Of a DNA stretch of 64,000 nt, positions 30,090-38,680 are shown piece after piece. The stretch is taken from positions 127,475 through 191,474 of the forward strand of contig JAWKLG010000011.1 of the NCBI GenBank assembly GCA_041392845.1, in the 5' to 3' direction. The stretch comes from JAGQWW01 sp041392845. GTDB lineage: Bacteria > Bacteroidota > Bacteroidia > Chitinophagales > Saprospiraceae. A program made the translations under genes and the position numbers. The notes under the pieces are model-generated. The model was not told where the DNA came from. It ran no database searches and saw nothing but the letters and a program-made list of their open reading frames with translations. The first letter of the stretch is position 1, and every line of letters starts with the position of its first letter.

Positions 30090-30560
30090 TTAGTTCAAGT
30101 TGGCCAAAGTTTCTTTGATAGCTGTAAAGTTCGGTAAATCTCCGGCGGATTCCAACACTTCAGCGTATTGAATCTTACCTTCTTTGTCGATTACGAATGC
30201 AGAACGCTTGGAAACACCTTGCATACCTAGCACAAATTCGTCGTAAAGGCAGTCATATGAACGGCTCACTTCTTTGTTGAAGTCTGACAACAATGGAAAA
30301 TTAAGATTTTGGTCTTCTTTAAATTTACCAAGGGTAGCAAATGAATCCACCGAAATAGCTACTACATCGGTATTCATTTTATTATAGCTGGCAATATCAT
30401 CGCGGGTATTACAAAGTTCGGTAGTACAAACTCCTGTAAATGCCAATGGGAAAAATAAAACCAATAGATTCTTTCCTTCATAATCAGAAAGTGAAACTTG
30501 ATTTTTGTCAGAACTTACCAAGGTAAAAGCCGGAGCTTTATCTCCAATTTTTAAAGACAT
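30090..30560 (-). CDS. Peroxiredoxin (AhpC/TSA, BCP/AhpE-like)
   Basis: 156 residues. Thioredoxin-fold peroxidase that reduces H2O2 and organic hydroperoxides in the cytoplasm. The peroxidatic Cys45 lies in the usual PxxxT-x-x-C context (FFPLAFTGVCTTELC), and Cys50 five residues later matches the resolving position of BCP/PrxQ enzymes. There is another Cys in SYDCLYDEF. It has the family length and no signal peptide. A minus-strand TACCTTTG (30616-30623) upstream fits a -7 element. Divergent from the DMT transporter. Confidence 0.9.
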   Translation of the reverse strand: MSLKIGDKAPAFTLVSSDKNQVSLSDYEGKNLLVLFFPLAFTGVCTTELCNTRDDIASYNKMNTDVVAISVDSFATLGKFKEDQNLNFPLLSDFNKEVSRSYDCLYDEFVLGMQGVSKRSAFVIDKEGKIQYAEVLESAGDLPNFTAIKETLANLN

Positions 30561-30615
30561 GAGCTTAATCGTTTTGTATGATTTGATAAAAAATAAGGGA
30601 ATTTAAAAACCTCCT

Positions 30616-30623
30616 CAAAGGTA
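30616..30623 (-). promoter_or_regulatory. Candidate -7 element (TACCTTTG) for the peroxiredoxin
   Basis: Matches the Bacteroidota consensus TAnnTTTG exactly, 56 bases before the ATG. No TTG is seen at the -33 distance, so support is partial. Confidence 0.4.
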
Positions 30624-30695
30624 AAAATTGCCTGTTAAATTTGTTCTTTTGCATTTCTCAAACACCACTTAAATAAAAAGGTTTATCCCTCGAGA

Positions 30696-31598
30696 ATGGA
30701 TCCAGTTCGCCGCGCTTACCTAGAACTTCATATCGCCGTTTTTTTATTCGGCTTTACCGCCATTTTGGGAGACCTCATCGAATTAAATGCGCTGGTTTTG
30801 GTATGGTGGAGAGTCCTGCTAACCAGTATCAGCCTCATCTTTTTTATAAAAATAATTCGCCTTTTCAAAACCATGGAAAAGAAGCGAATCTTACAGTTTG
30901 CTGGCATAGGCATCCTGGTAGCTTTACACTGGCTGGCTTTTTATGGGTCCATCAAACTGGCAAATGCTTCGATTGCCCTCGTCTGTATGGCGACGACTTC
31001 ATTTTTCACTTCGCTGATGGAACCGGCCATTATGCGCTATCGGTTTCGTTGGTATGAAGTAGGTTTAGGTTTGCTCGTAATTCCCGGTATGTGGCTGATT
31101 GCAAACACCAGTTCTCCTGGTATGATGAGTGGTATATGGGTAGGATTGATTGCTGCATTTTTGGCGAGTTTGTTTGCTATTTTAAATAAAAAACTCATTA
31201 CAAAAGCCAATCCTATAGCCATCACTTTTTTAGAGCTTTCTAGTGCGTGGATCTTCCTTTGCCTTATCATCCCGTTTTATTTTTGGAAAAATCCTGAAAC
31301 ACTTTTCCTTCCTCCAGATTGGCAAAACTGGGCTTATATCTTGGTACTTGCGCTACTTTGTACCACCCTTGCTTATGTACTTTCCATCCGTTCGCTGATG
31401 CACATTTCAGCATTTGCCTCCAACCTTACTGTAAATCTTGAACCCGTTTACGGAATCGCCCTTGCTGTGGTCCTGCTCAATGAGAACGAAGAGCTCAATT
31501 CCGGTTTTTATTGGGGCTTGGCCATCATCCTTGCTTCAGTTTTTTCTTATCCTTTTTTTAGAAAAAAGTTTGAACCAAAAATTCGAATTCCCTCCTAA
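30696..31598 (+). CDS. EamA/DMT-superfamily permease
   Basis: 300 residues, ten predicted membrane helices in two EamA halves (about 5-140 and 150-295). Conserved stretches are the first-half pore region ALHWLAFYGSIKLANASIAL and the second-half VNLEPVYGIALAVVLLNE, which is the family signature before the ninth helix. These proteins move amino acids, nucleosides or other small metabolites; the substrate cannot be read here. The ATG at 30696 gives a short cytoplasmic N-terminus. It stands alone, divergent from the peroxiredoxin. Confidence 0.9.
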   Translation: MDPVRRAYLELHIAVFLFGFTAILGDLIELNALVLVWWRVLLTSISLIFFIKIIRLFKTMEKKRILQFAGIGILVALHWLAFYGSIKLANASIALVCMATTSFFTSLMEPAIMRYRFRWYEVGLGLLVIPGMWLIANTSSPGMMSGIWVGLIAAFLASLFAILNKKLITKANPIAITFLELSSAWIFLCLIIPFYFWKNPETLFLPPDWQNWAYILVLALLCTTLAYVLSIRSLMHISAFASNLTVNLEPVYGIALAVVLLNENEELNSGFYWGLAIILASVFSYPFFRKKFEPKIRIPS

Positions 31599-31727
31599 CA
31601 CATTGAGCAACTGACATTTGTCATTGACTTCTGTGACCTGCCTCATAAAATTATCCTCAATTGAAAGCTATCCTTGTCAGGAAAATTGCGGCGAGTATAT
31701 CCTGGTCGTAAAATCAATTTCCTGAAA

Positions 31728-33662
31728 ATGGGTGCCGAAAAAGTAAAATTGATTGAAACGCTTTCCGATCGACAATTGCACAGCAAACAATTGCTCAACG
31801 ATCTGAAAGCACTTCAATACATGCTGGATCATAACCTTTTTGAATCCGGCACTACCCGTATGGGCGCCGAACAGGAATTGTGTTTCATCGACAGCCTTCA
31901 TCGGCCTGCACCAGTTTTAATGGAGGTTTTAAAAGACATCGACGACGATCATTTCACCACAGAGTTTGCCAAATTCAACATGGAAATCAATCTTGATCCA
32001 CTTGAATTGGAAGGCAAATGTTTTTCTGAAATGGAAAAAAGACTCGATGATTTTTTAAAAAAGGGAGCAGAAAATGCAGCCCGTCAAGGTGCGAGAATAT
32101 TGCTTACCGGAATCCTTCCAACCATCCGATTTAGTGACATCCGACTGGAAAACCTTACTCCCTTAAAACGATATCATTCCCTTGCTGAAAAACTGCATGA
32201 ATTGAGAGGCGGCCATTTTGAATTTTTCATAGAAGGCCCGGATTCATTAATGTTAAACGATGGATTTGCCCTTTTTGAAGGCAGTAATACCAGTTTCCAG
32301 GTTCATTATCAGGTCAACCCTGAAGAATTTGCCTCCATTTACAATTGGTCCATGGCCATCACAGGACCACTAATGGCGGCTACTACCAATTCTCCATTTC
32401 TACTTGGAAAGAGATTGTGGAGGGAAACACGCATAGCCCTATTCCAACAATCGGTAGATACAAGAAATACTTCCGAATTGCATCGCGACAGAACACCAAG
32501 GGTTTGCTTCGGAACTGGCTGGGTTAAAAATTCTGTGTTAGAGGTGTATAAGGACGACATCGCCAGACATCCATCCATCCTGGCCTCCACCAGATATGAA
32601 GATGCCATGGAGAAATTACAAAACGGGGAACTCCCTCACCTCTATGCCCTGGGAGTTTTCAACGGAACGGTTTACAAATGGAATCGACCTTGTTTTGGAG
32701 TCAACGATGGGAAGGCACACCTCCGAATCGAACAACGTGTTATGCCGGCCGGTCCAACCATTAAAGACGAAATCGCCAATGCAGCTTTTTGGATAGGAAT
32801 GATGCACGGTCTTCCGGAGAAATACAAAAACCTTTCTGAAAGAATGGATTTTGATTATGCCAAGGAAAACTTTTTCAAGGCAGCAAGGCATGGATTGGGC
32901 TCCTATTTCATGTGGCATGATGGCAACAGTCATAAAAGGATAACAGCTACCGATTTAATACTCAACGAATTATTGCCAATTGCACGCAAAGGTTTGGAGA
33001 GAGCCGGGATTAATGAAAAAGACCGAACCGACTATTTGGACATTATTGAACAAAGAGTCAAGTCAGGTAGAACCGGCTCACAATGGCAATTGAGTTCCTA
33101 CAATAAAATAAAGAATATGGCTACCAAAGATGAAGCACTGGTTGCCATGACAGGTGCCATGGCAAAACGACAAGCAGGGAATAAGCCTGTACACGAATGG
33201 AAACTTGCAGATATTTCAGATGCCGGATCCTGGCTAAATCGCTACAAGGTAATTGAGCAACTCATGAGCACCGATATCTTCACGGTAAACGAAGAAGATC
33301 CGCTCGACCTGGCTGCCAATGTGATGGATTGGAGAAACATCCGCCATTTGCCTGTAGAAAATGCTCAAGGAGAGTTGGTCGGCATACTGAATTGCAAATT
33401 GCTCAGCAGGTTTTACAGCCACGATTCCAACCACCCGGTCAAAGCTTCAGTAGGAATGGTAATGGAAAAAGATTTCCCAACTGTAAGTCCTGAAACAGAA
33501 ACAGCAAAGGCAATTCCTTTATTAAAAAATAATAGCCTGGGCTGTTTACCTGTCGTTCGAAAAGGAAAAATGATAGGCCTGGTAACCGAAAAAGACTTTC
33601 TCCAGGTTACCGAAAACCTCTTTGCAGAAATCAATGAAACGCTTTTTAAAAATAATTCTTAA
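31728..33662 (+). CDS. Glutamate-cysteine ligase-like (GCS2) protein with C-terminal CBS pair
   Basis: 644 residues from the ATG at 31728; a TTG 18 codons upstream would add RRVYPGRKIN, unlike the family start. Residues about 30-480 are of the GCS2/carboxylate-amine ligase type: GTTRMGAEQELCFID, FEFFIEGPDSL, NTSFQVHYQV and LRIEQRVMPAGP form the ATP/metal and substrate site. Residues about 520-640 are two CBS motifs (MSTDIFTVNEEDPLD and VMEKDFPTVSPETETAK), which usually bind adenine nucleotides. The fusion suggests a peptide-forming ligase regulated by energy state. Whether it makes gamma-glutamylcysteine is not established. Followed after 21 bases by a small membrane peptide. Confidence 0.85.
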   Translation: MGAEKVKLIETLSDRQLHSKQLLNDLKALQYMLDHNLFESGTTRMGAEQELCFIDSLHRPAPVLMEVLKDIDDDHFTTEFAKFNMEINLDPLELEGKCFSEMEKRLDDFLKKGAENAARQGARILLTGILPTIRFSDIRLENLTPLKRYHSLAEKLHELRGGHFEFFIEGPDSLMLNDGFALFEGSNTSFQVHYQVNPEEFASIYNWSMAITGPLMAATTNSPFLLGKRLWRETRIALFQQSVDTRNTSELHRDRTPRVCFGTGWVKNSVLEVYKDDIARHPSILASTRYEDAMEKLQNGELPHLYALGVFNGTVYKWNRPCFGVNDGKAHLRIEQRVMPAGPTIKDEIANAAFWIGMMHGLPEKYKNLSERMDFDYAKENFFKAARHGLGSYFMWHDGNSHKRITATDLILNELLPIARKGLERAGINEKDRTDYLDIIEQRVKSGRTGSQWQLSSYNKIKNMATKDEALVAMTGAMAKRQAGNKPVHEWKLADISDAGSWLNRYKVIEQLMSTDIFTVNEEDPLDLAANVMDWRNIRHLPVENAQGELVGILNCKLLSRFYSHDSNHPVKASVGMVMEKDFPTVSPETETAKAIPLLKNNSLGCLPVVRKGKMIGLVTEKDFLQVTENLFAEINETLFKNNS

Positions 33663-33683
33663 ACCCACTTAAAGAAAAAATAT

Positions 33684-33797
33684 ATGTTCTTAGTAGACTG
33701 GAATATGGCCACCATCGTAACCGTAGGCACCATCGTTGTCCTCATCGTCATCCCTATTGTAGCCATGTGGAAAATGTTTGGAAGCAAGAAGGAGTAA
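33684..33797 (+). CDS. 37-residue single-pass membrane peptide
   Basis: ATG at 33684 to TAA at 33797: a polar start MFLVDWNMATIV, one hydrophobic helix of about 20 residues (TVGTIVVLIVIPIVAMW) and the basic tail KMFGSKKE. This length and topology fit small accessory subunits of membrane transporters. The gene sits 21 bases after the GCS2-CBS gene and about 315 bases before the DUF819 membrane protein, so it could serve either. I do not recognise a specific family. Confidence 0.6.
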   Translation: MFLVDWNMATIVTVGTIVVLIVIPIVAMWKMFGSKKE

Positions 33798-33798
33798 C

Positions 33799-34045
33799 TT
33801 TAGATTTTTGATTTTAGGTTTTTGATTTTTGATTTTAAATGATAAGCTCCGTTATCGCAGGTCGAATAATTAGAATTTGACTTAATGTTTGTGTGTTTTT
33901 TTCTGGGCCTACAAACAATCGAAAGGTGATTGAGAAACCTTTACGAGTACCCTTTCAAAAACAAGGTTTAAACTAGAATAAGGTGAATAATCAACCTGAA
34001 TTTTAAAATCTAAGATTTAAAATCTAAAATCTAAAACCCAAAATA
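33799..34045. repeat. Short-word inverted repeat cluster (TTTTGATTTT word)
   Basis: Left arm 33799-33840 (tttagatttttgattttagg, then more gattttt words) and right arm 34000-34045 (aaatctaagatttaaaatct and more) are reverse complements. The arms enclose 160 bases with no ORF. The left arm begins two bases after the stop of the 37-residue peptide. Confidence 0.75.
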
Positions 34046-34055
34046 CCACCCGACC

Positions 34056-34104
34056 GGGTTTATTCAATTATTTTAGCGGCTACCTAAAATAATTGAGTAA
34101 ACCT
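34056..34104 (+). promoter_or_regulatory. 20-bp dyad directly before the DUF819 start codon
   Basis: Arms gtttattcaattattttag (34058-34076) and ctaaaataattgagtaaac (34084-34102) pair with one mismatch, loop of seven bases, plus a flanking G-C pair. The DUF819 ATG at 34113 is nine bases after it. It may be an operator, or a hairpin that hides the translation start. Confidence 0.6.
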
Positions 34105-34112
34105 GTTTGCCT

Positions 34113-35513
34113 ATGGAACCCGTTTTTACGAACGATGCGATTGTACTGGGATTGCTGCTTGCAGTATTAGCACTGGTGTTTAAAACTGCTTCAAGTGCAC
34201 AACCCGGATGGAAAAAGTTTTATACCTACATCCCTTCTTTGGTTTTATGTTATTTCCTACCTGCACTATTGCATTGGCCTTTAGGTTTGATTGCTCCGGA
34301 ATGGTTTGACAATGGTTTGATTGGATTTTTGGAGCAAAATGGCATGGGTGACTTGGCCTCATCCCTTCCATCTTTGAGTTTTGAAGAGATCAAAGTTGCC
34401 CTTGAAAAGAATGGAGTAGCTGCTGAAGAATATGGAGTGTTTATAAAAAGTTCAAGGCTTTATTTTGTGGCGTCCAGATACCTTTTGCCTGCCAGTTTGG
34501 TGCTCCTTTGTTTGAGTATCGACTTTAAAGGAATTGTCAATTTAGGGCCCAAAGCACTCATCATGTTTTTAACTGCCACCTTAGGAGTTGTTTTAGGTGG
34601 CCCGATTGCCTTGTTGGTGGTTGAATACATTGCGCCAGGCATCATTCCGGTTACAGCTGATGAATTGTGGAGAGGTTTGGCTACCGTTGCCGGTAGCTGG
34701 ATTGGCGGTGGTGCCAACCAAACTGCCATGAAAGAAATATTTGAAGTAGACAACAACCTTTTCGCAACCATGATCATCGTAGATGTAACGGTTGCAAATA
34801 TCTGGATGGCATTCCTACTGTATGGTGCCAACATCAGCGACAAACTGGATGCAAAACTCAAAGCAGACAACTCTGCCATTACCGACTTGAAACATCGTGT
34901 TGAGAACTTCAGAGCCAAGGTTCAGAAAATCCCAACAACGACTGACGCTTTTATACTTATAGCAGTAGCTTTTGGTGCCGTTGCCCTGGCACATTGGGGA
35001 GCAGACATCATGGTTCCTTTTATGGAAAAATTTGAAGCTACTTTAAAAAATATAGGCCTTGAATCCCTTATGTCCGGATTCTTTTGGCTCATCGTTATTG
35101 CAACTACGGTTGGATTAATCATCTCTTTCACCTCTCTCAGAAAATTGGAAGGGGTAGGAGCCAGCCGCTGGGGCAGCGTTTTCATTTACATCCTGGTGGC
35201 TACCATCGGTATGAAAATGAACCTCGGAGAAGTGGTTAAAAATCTCGGTCTTTTTGCAGTCGGCATCGTTTGGATGCTCGTACACGTAGGCCTGTTGCTT
35301 ACGGTTGCAAAAATCATCCGCGCTCCCTTCTTCTTCGTCGCCGTCGGTAGCCAGGCCAACATTGGTGGTGCAGCCTCCGCCCCCATCGTTGCCTCGGCCT
35401 TCAGTCCGGCCCTTGCACCCGTTGGCGTACTTTTAGCAGTTCTAGGCTATGCACTAGGTACCTATGGCGCTCTGATTTGCGCATATTTGATGCAAGCTGT
35501 GGCTACGGGGTAA
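34113..35513 (+). CDS. DUF819 family membrane protein (YjcL-like)
   Basis: 466 residues from the ATG at 34113 (a TTG two codons upstream is less likely). About ten to twelve membrane helices. The family hallmark GSWIGGGANQTAMKEIF lies near residue 200, and a second conserved stretch near the end is FFFVAVGSQANIGGAASAP. These two glycine-rich GGAN / NIGGAASAP loops resemble the substrate loops of elevator-type carriers. The transported compound is unknown. A long dyad precedes the start and the stop is followed closely by a TTCAAC-word repeat. Confidence 0.85.
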   Translation: MEPVFTNDAIVLGLLLAVLALVFKTASSAQPGWKKFYTYIPSLVLCYFLPALLHWPLGLIAPEWFDNGLIGFLEQNGMGDLASSLPSLSFEEIKVALEKNGVAAEEYGVFIKSSRLYFVASRYLLPASLVLLCLSIDFKGIVNLGPKALIMFLTATLGVVLGGPIALLVVEYIAPGIIPVTADELWRGLATVAGSWIGGGANQTAMKEIFEVDNNLFATMIIVDVTVANIWMAFLLYGANISDKLDAKLKADNSAITDLKHRVENFRAKVQKIPTTTDAFILIAVAFGAVALAHWGADIMVPFMEKFEATLKNIGLESLMSGFFWLIVIATTVGLIISFTSLRKLEGVGASRWGSVFIYILVATIGMKMNLGEVVKNLGLFAVGIVWMLVHVGLLLTVAKIIRAPFFFVAVGSQANIGGAASAPIVASAFSPALAPVGVLLAVLGYALGTYGALICAYLMQAVATG

Positions 35514-35520
35514 CAATTTT

Positions 35521-35650
35521 GAATGGTTGAATAGTTGAAGGGTTGAGTGTAATTGAATACACTTCCCCTCACCTATTCAACCCTTCAACCCTTCAACTAT
35601 TCAACTATTCAACTATTCAACCCTTCAACTATTCACTCATTCAATCCTCC
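35521..35650. repeat. Short-word inverted repeat cluster (TTCAAC word)
   Basis: Left arm 35521-35549 (gaatggttgaatagttgaag), right arm 35568-35650 made of at least eight TTCAAC/TTCAACCC/ATTCAAC words (cttcaacccttcaactattc). The cluster begins eight bases after the DUF819 stop and is translated into the predicted N-terminus of the next gene. Confidence 0.8.
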
Positions 35651-36641
35651 TCCCATCCAAACCTTCTCCAACACCATCATCAAACTCATTGTCCTTTGCC
35701 TTTTGGCCTGGGCCATATGGGCACAGCTGTTGGGGAAGGAAGATTTGGAAGAGATTTGGGCGACATTTTTAAATAAGGTTGAAGAAGGAAATTTGACCTT
35801 TCTTTTCGCAGCGGTTTTATTAATGCCGGTGAATTGGGGATTGGAGGCATTGAAATGGAAAAAATTGATGCAACATGTGTTACCGGTTTCATTTTGGAAA
35901 GCATTGAAAGCAATTCTTTCAGGGGTAACCATTTCCTTTTTTACGCCCAATCGGGTAGGTGATTTTGGAGGTAGACTCCTTCAGGTAGAATCAAAATACA
36001 ATTGGGATGCAGTCATTGCGACCTTGGTCAGTAGTTTTAGTCAATTGGTGGCTTTACTAACATGTGGCTGGATAGGATTGATGTATTTCGCCTGGATGTT
36101 TCTGAACCTGGAGACCTATTTACTGTTGGGAATTTTAATACTCGGTCTGAGCCTTTTGGTCTTGATGATTTTCGGATTTTTCAATATTGACCTTATCATT
36201 CCGATTGCCAAAAGGATTAAGATTATCCAAAGATTTAAAAAGCCTTTGCGACATCTGGCAGTTTTAAAAACCTTTACTTCCAGAGAATTACTTCGGGTCT
36301 TGCTGCTCTCTTTTTTACGCTATTTGACATTTTCAATTCAATTCTACCTCCTACTTTGGTTTCTAGGAATTGAAGCACCTTTTTTAGCTGCACTTGCAGG
36401 AATATCTACTGTCTTTTTGGTGCAAACATCCATCCCGCTTCCTCCCGTTTTGGGATTATTAACAAGAGGTCAGGTTGCGCTGTTTGTATGGCAGTTTTTC
36501 GGGGGTAACGAACTGAGTGTATTGGCTGCCACCTATAGTATATTTGTAATAAATTTGCTTATCCCCTCGTTACTTGGAGCAGTATTTATTGTCCAAATAA
36601 ATGTATTAAAATCACTCGGGTATGAGAATGACCGTCCTTAA
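35553..36641 (+). CDS. LPG-synthase-type membrane protein (UPF0104/AglD-like), uncertain start
   Basis: Up to 362 residues. Six to eight membrane helices of the lysylphosphatidylglycerol synthase transmembrane region family, with the conserved FTPNRVGDFGGRLLQ near residue 130 and SIPLPPVLGLLTRGQVAL near 295. The only start in the long frame is TTG at 35553, and residues 1-42 are nothing but repeat translation (STLQPFNYSTIQLFNPST). Family homology begins near IIKLIVLCLLAWAIW. There is no ATG until MPVNWGLEA, well inside the first conserved helices. The real start is probably a non-ATG codon around 35675. The gene overlaps the next by 20 bases. Confidence 0.8.
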   Translation: MNTLPLTYSTLQPFNYSTIQLFNPSTIHSFNPPPIQTFSNTIIKLIVLCLLAWAIWAQLLGKEDLEEIWATFLNKVEEGNLTFLFAAVLLMPVNWGLEALKWKKLMQHVLPVSFWKALKAILSGVTISFFTPNRVGDFGGRLLQVESKYNWDAVIATLVSSFSQLVALLTCGWIGLMYFAWMFLNLETYLLLGILILGLSLLVLMIFGFFNIDLIIPIAKRIKIIQRFKKPLRHLAVLKTFTSRELLRVLLLSFLRYLTFSIQFYLLLWFLGIEAPFLAALAGISTVFLVQTSIPLPPVLGLLTRGQVALFVWQFFGGNELSVLAATYSIFVINLLIPSLLGAVFIVQINVLKSLGYENDRP

Positions 36642-37473
36642 ACATCTTTTTTTAGTTTTCATTTTTGGAATTTCCAGTTCCTTCAGTTTTCCCGATCCAA
36701 TACCTGCGACTTTCCAGGATTCTATTAAGAATGATTGTTCGATTTACAATAGCACTTTTAAAGCAGGAGAAGAACTTACCTACAAATTATATTACAACTG
36801 GAATTTCATCTGGCTTTCAGCAGGTGAGGTAACTTTCAAAGTTACTGACCTTGGCCCGACCTATCATATTTCTGCAGTAGGACAAACCTACTCTTCCTAC
36901 GAGTGGTTTTTTAAAGTAAGGGATCATTATCAGGTTTTTCTGGAAAAGGAAACGCTTCTTCCAAAAGAATCCATCAGAGATGTGCATGAAGGAGATTTCC
37001 AACTTTTTGACCACCTGAGTTTTGATCACGCCAACAAGCAGGTAACTTCAAGAAGAGGAAAAACCAGAAAGGACACCAAAACAGTAGTCACCAAAGTTGA
37101 CAATTGTGTGCACGACGTTCTTTCTATTTTATATTACATGCGAAATGTCAATTACAACGCCATGCGTGTCAATGAAACCATTCCCATCAATATTTTCATT
37201 GACAATGAAATCTGGCCATTGGGCGTGAAATACAAGGGAAAAGAAAAAGAGAAAAAAATCAAAGGCTTAGGCGATTTCAATGTTTTAAAATTTTCTCCTG
37301 AGGTGATCGCCGGAAATGTATTTGAAGAAGGCACGGAAATGACCATTTATGCAAGCGATGATTTCAACCGCATCCCACTCTTGATTGAATCTCCGGTTTC
37401 AGTAGGTTCTGTCAAAGCAGTTCTTAAAGATTATAAGGGCTTGAAATATTCACTCGCATCCAAAACTGATTAA
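36622..37473 (+). CDS. DUF3108 domain-containing exported protein
   Basis: 283 residues. Signal peptide (LKHLFLVFIFGISSSFS), then a DUF3108 beta-rich domain: FKAGEELTYKLYYNWNFIW, SAGEVTFKV, FFKVRDHYQVFLEKETLLP, and a late LLIESPVSVGSVKAVLKDYKG. Homologues are predicted periplasmic or outer-membrane-associated proteins with an unresolved role in the envelope. ATGAGAATG gives two possible starts (36622, 36628). It overlaps the upstream membrane gene by 20 bases, indicating one transcript. Confidence 0.88.
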   Translation: MRMTVLKHLFLVFIFGISSSFSFPDPIPATFQDSIKNDCSIYNSTFKAGEELTYKLYYNWNFIWLSAGEVTFKVTDLGPTYHISAVGQTYSSYEWFFKVRDHYQVFLEKETLLPKESIRDVHEGDFQLFDHLSFDHANKQVTSRRGKTRKDTKTVVTKVDNCVHDVLSILYYMRNVNYNAMRVNETIPINIFIDNEIWPLGVKYKGKEKEKKIKGLGDFNVLKFSPEVIAGNVFEEGTEMTIYASDDFNRIPLLIESPVSVGSVKAVLKDYKGLKYSLASKTD

Positions 37474-37521
37474 CACCAGGCACCTTACCCCAAATTACTG
37501 ACCCCAAAATCTCAACAAAAG

Positions 37522-38136
37522 ATGACCAAACGTATCATCCTGGTTCTATTTATTATTGCTGCTTTTTGTCTTGGAATTGGTATTACCACCTGGTATTTTA
37601 AAAAGAGTCAACCCAACGAAAAAGAAGAAGCTGTCATCCTGATGGAAAAAATCAAAACCGTCAGCAAGCTTATCACAGTCGAAGGCTACCTCTCTGAAAT
37701 TTACGACTACAAAGAATACTACGGTTACGACTGGAGCCCTTTTAGAAAAAAAGCGCTTTTGCGCGTCAAAGCCAAAGTATCTGCAGGACTTGACCTAACA
37801 GATTTAGACATACAACTTGAGCCAGATATCAAAACCGTCTACGTTCGCGGCATCCCCGAGCCGGAAATCCTTTCCATCGACCACGATATCGATTATTACG
37901 ACGTGCAAGAAGGCACTTTCAACAACTTCACAGCCAGCGACTACACCAAACTCAACTCCAGGGCTAAAAAATTCATCCGCGCCAAGGCCGAAGAAAGCGA
38001 ACTCATGTCTGCCGCCCGCGATCAAGGCCAAAAAATGATCGAAATGCTCCGTTTCCTCGTAGAAAGCGAAGGTTGGAAACTCATGGTTTTTCCCAATGAA
38101 GAAGAAGTAGGCCTGGAAGGGGCGATGAGAGGGTAG
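37522..38136 (+). CDS. DUF4230 domain-containing membrane-anchored protein
   Basis: 204 residues. One N-terminal membrane helix (IILVLFIIAAFCLGIGITTW), then a DUF4230 domain: VEGYLSEIYDYKEYYGYDW, LLRVKAKVSAGLDLTDLDI, KTVYVRGIPEPEILSID, and a helical C-terminus KAEESELMSAARDQGQKM. Such proteins are likely anchored in the inner membrane with the domain outside; function unknown. It probably belongs to the preceding transcript (48-base gap). The TAG stop is followed at once by a TTTACG-word repeat. Confidence 0.85.
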   Translation: MTKRIILVLFIIAAFCLGIGITTWYFKKSQPNEKEEAVILMEKIKTVSKLITVEGYLSEIYDYKEYYGYDWSPFRKKALLRVKAKVSAGLDLTDLDIQLEPDIKTVYVRGIPEPEILSIDHDIDYYDVQEGTFNNFTASDYTKLNSRAKKFIRAKAEESELMSAARDQGQKMIEMLRFLVESEGWKLMVFPNEEEVGLEGAMRG

Positions 38137-38138
38137 TT

Positions 38139-38680
38139 TATTTACGAATTACGGTTTACGATTTACGAATGTTTCAGGATTCTAGATACGATTAACCAAA
38201 TGGCCATTGGCCATTGTAGGGGTTGGCCGCGCCAACCCTGGAACGACAAAATGATTTAGAAATCTCGCCATATTTTTAAACCGGGTGATTCTTAATCCAA
38301 AAAGACAACAGCGAGCTAACGAGCCCTAACCCCTAACGATCCATTCTACCCAACGAAGGCAGATTCCGGCTCAAAGGCCGGAATGACCATACCTCTTAGG
38401 AAAATCCCAAATCAAGCCTCCAGCGTCCAGAAGCCAGCTACGAGCTACGAGCAAACGAGCACCGAGCTAACGAGAACCGAGCAAACGAGCCCTCCCCCTC
38501 ACGATCCATCCTACCCAACGCAAGGAGATTCCGGCTCAATGGCCGGAATGACCATACCTCTTAGGAAAATCCTTCTTCAGGTGTTCAGGTCCAGTATCTA
38601 GAAACCAGCACCAAGAACCTAGTACCCAGCATCCAGTACCCAGTGCCCAGCACCTAGCACCCAGCACCTAGCACCCAGCT
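38139..38680. repeat. Intergenic cluster of several short-word repeats and a 97-bp direct repeat
   Basis: The 543 bases between the DUF4230 gene and the minus-strand gene hold no ORF. In order: TTTACG words (38139-38170), GGCCATT words (38201-38216), a hairpin ggttggc-cgc-gccaacc (38221-38237), a direct repeat of about 97 bp (38311-38407 and 38476-38572) with an inner stem ttccggc/gccggaa, GAGC(T/A)AAC words between the copies, then CAGCACC/TAGCACC words (38600-38680) ending at the stop codon of the minus-strand gene. Confidence 0.8.
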
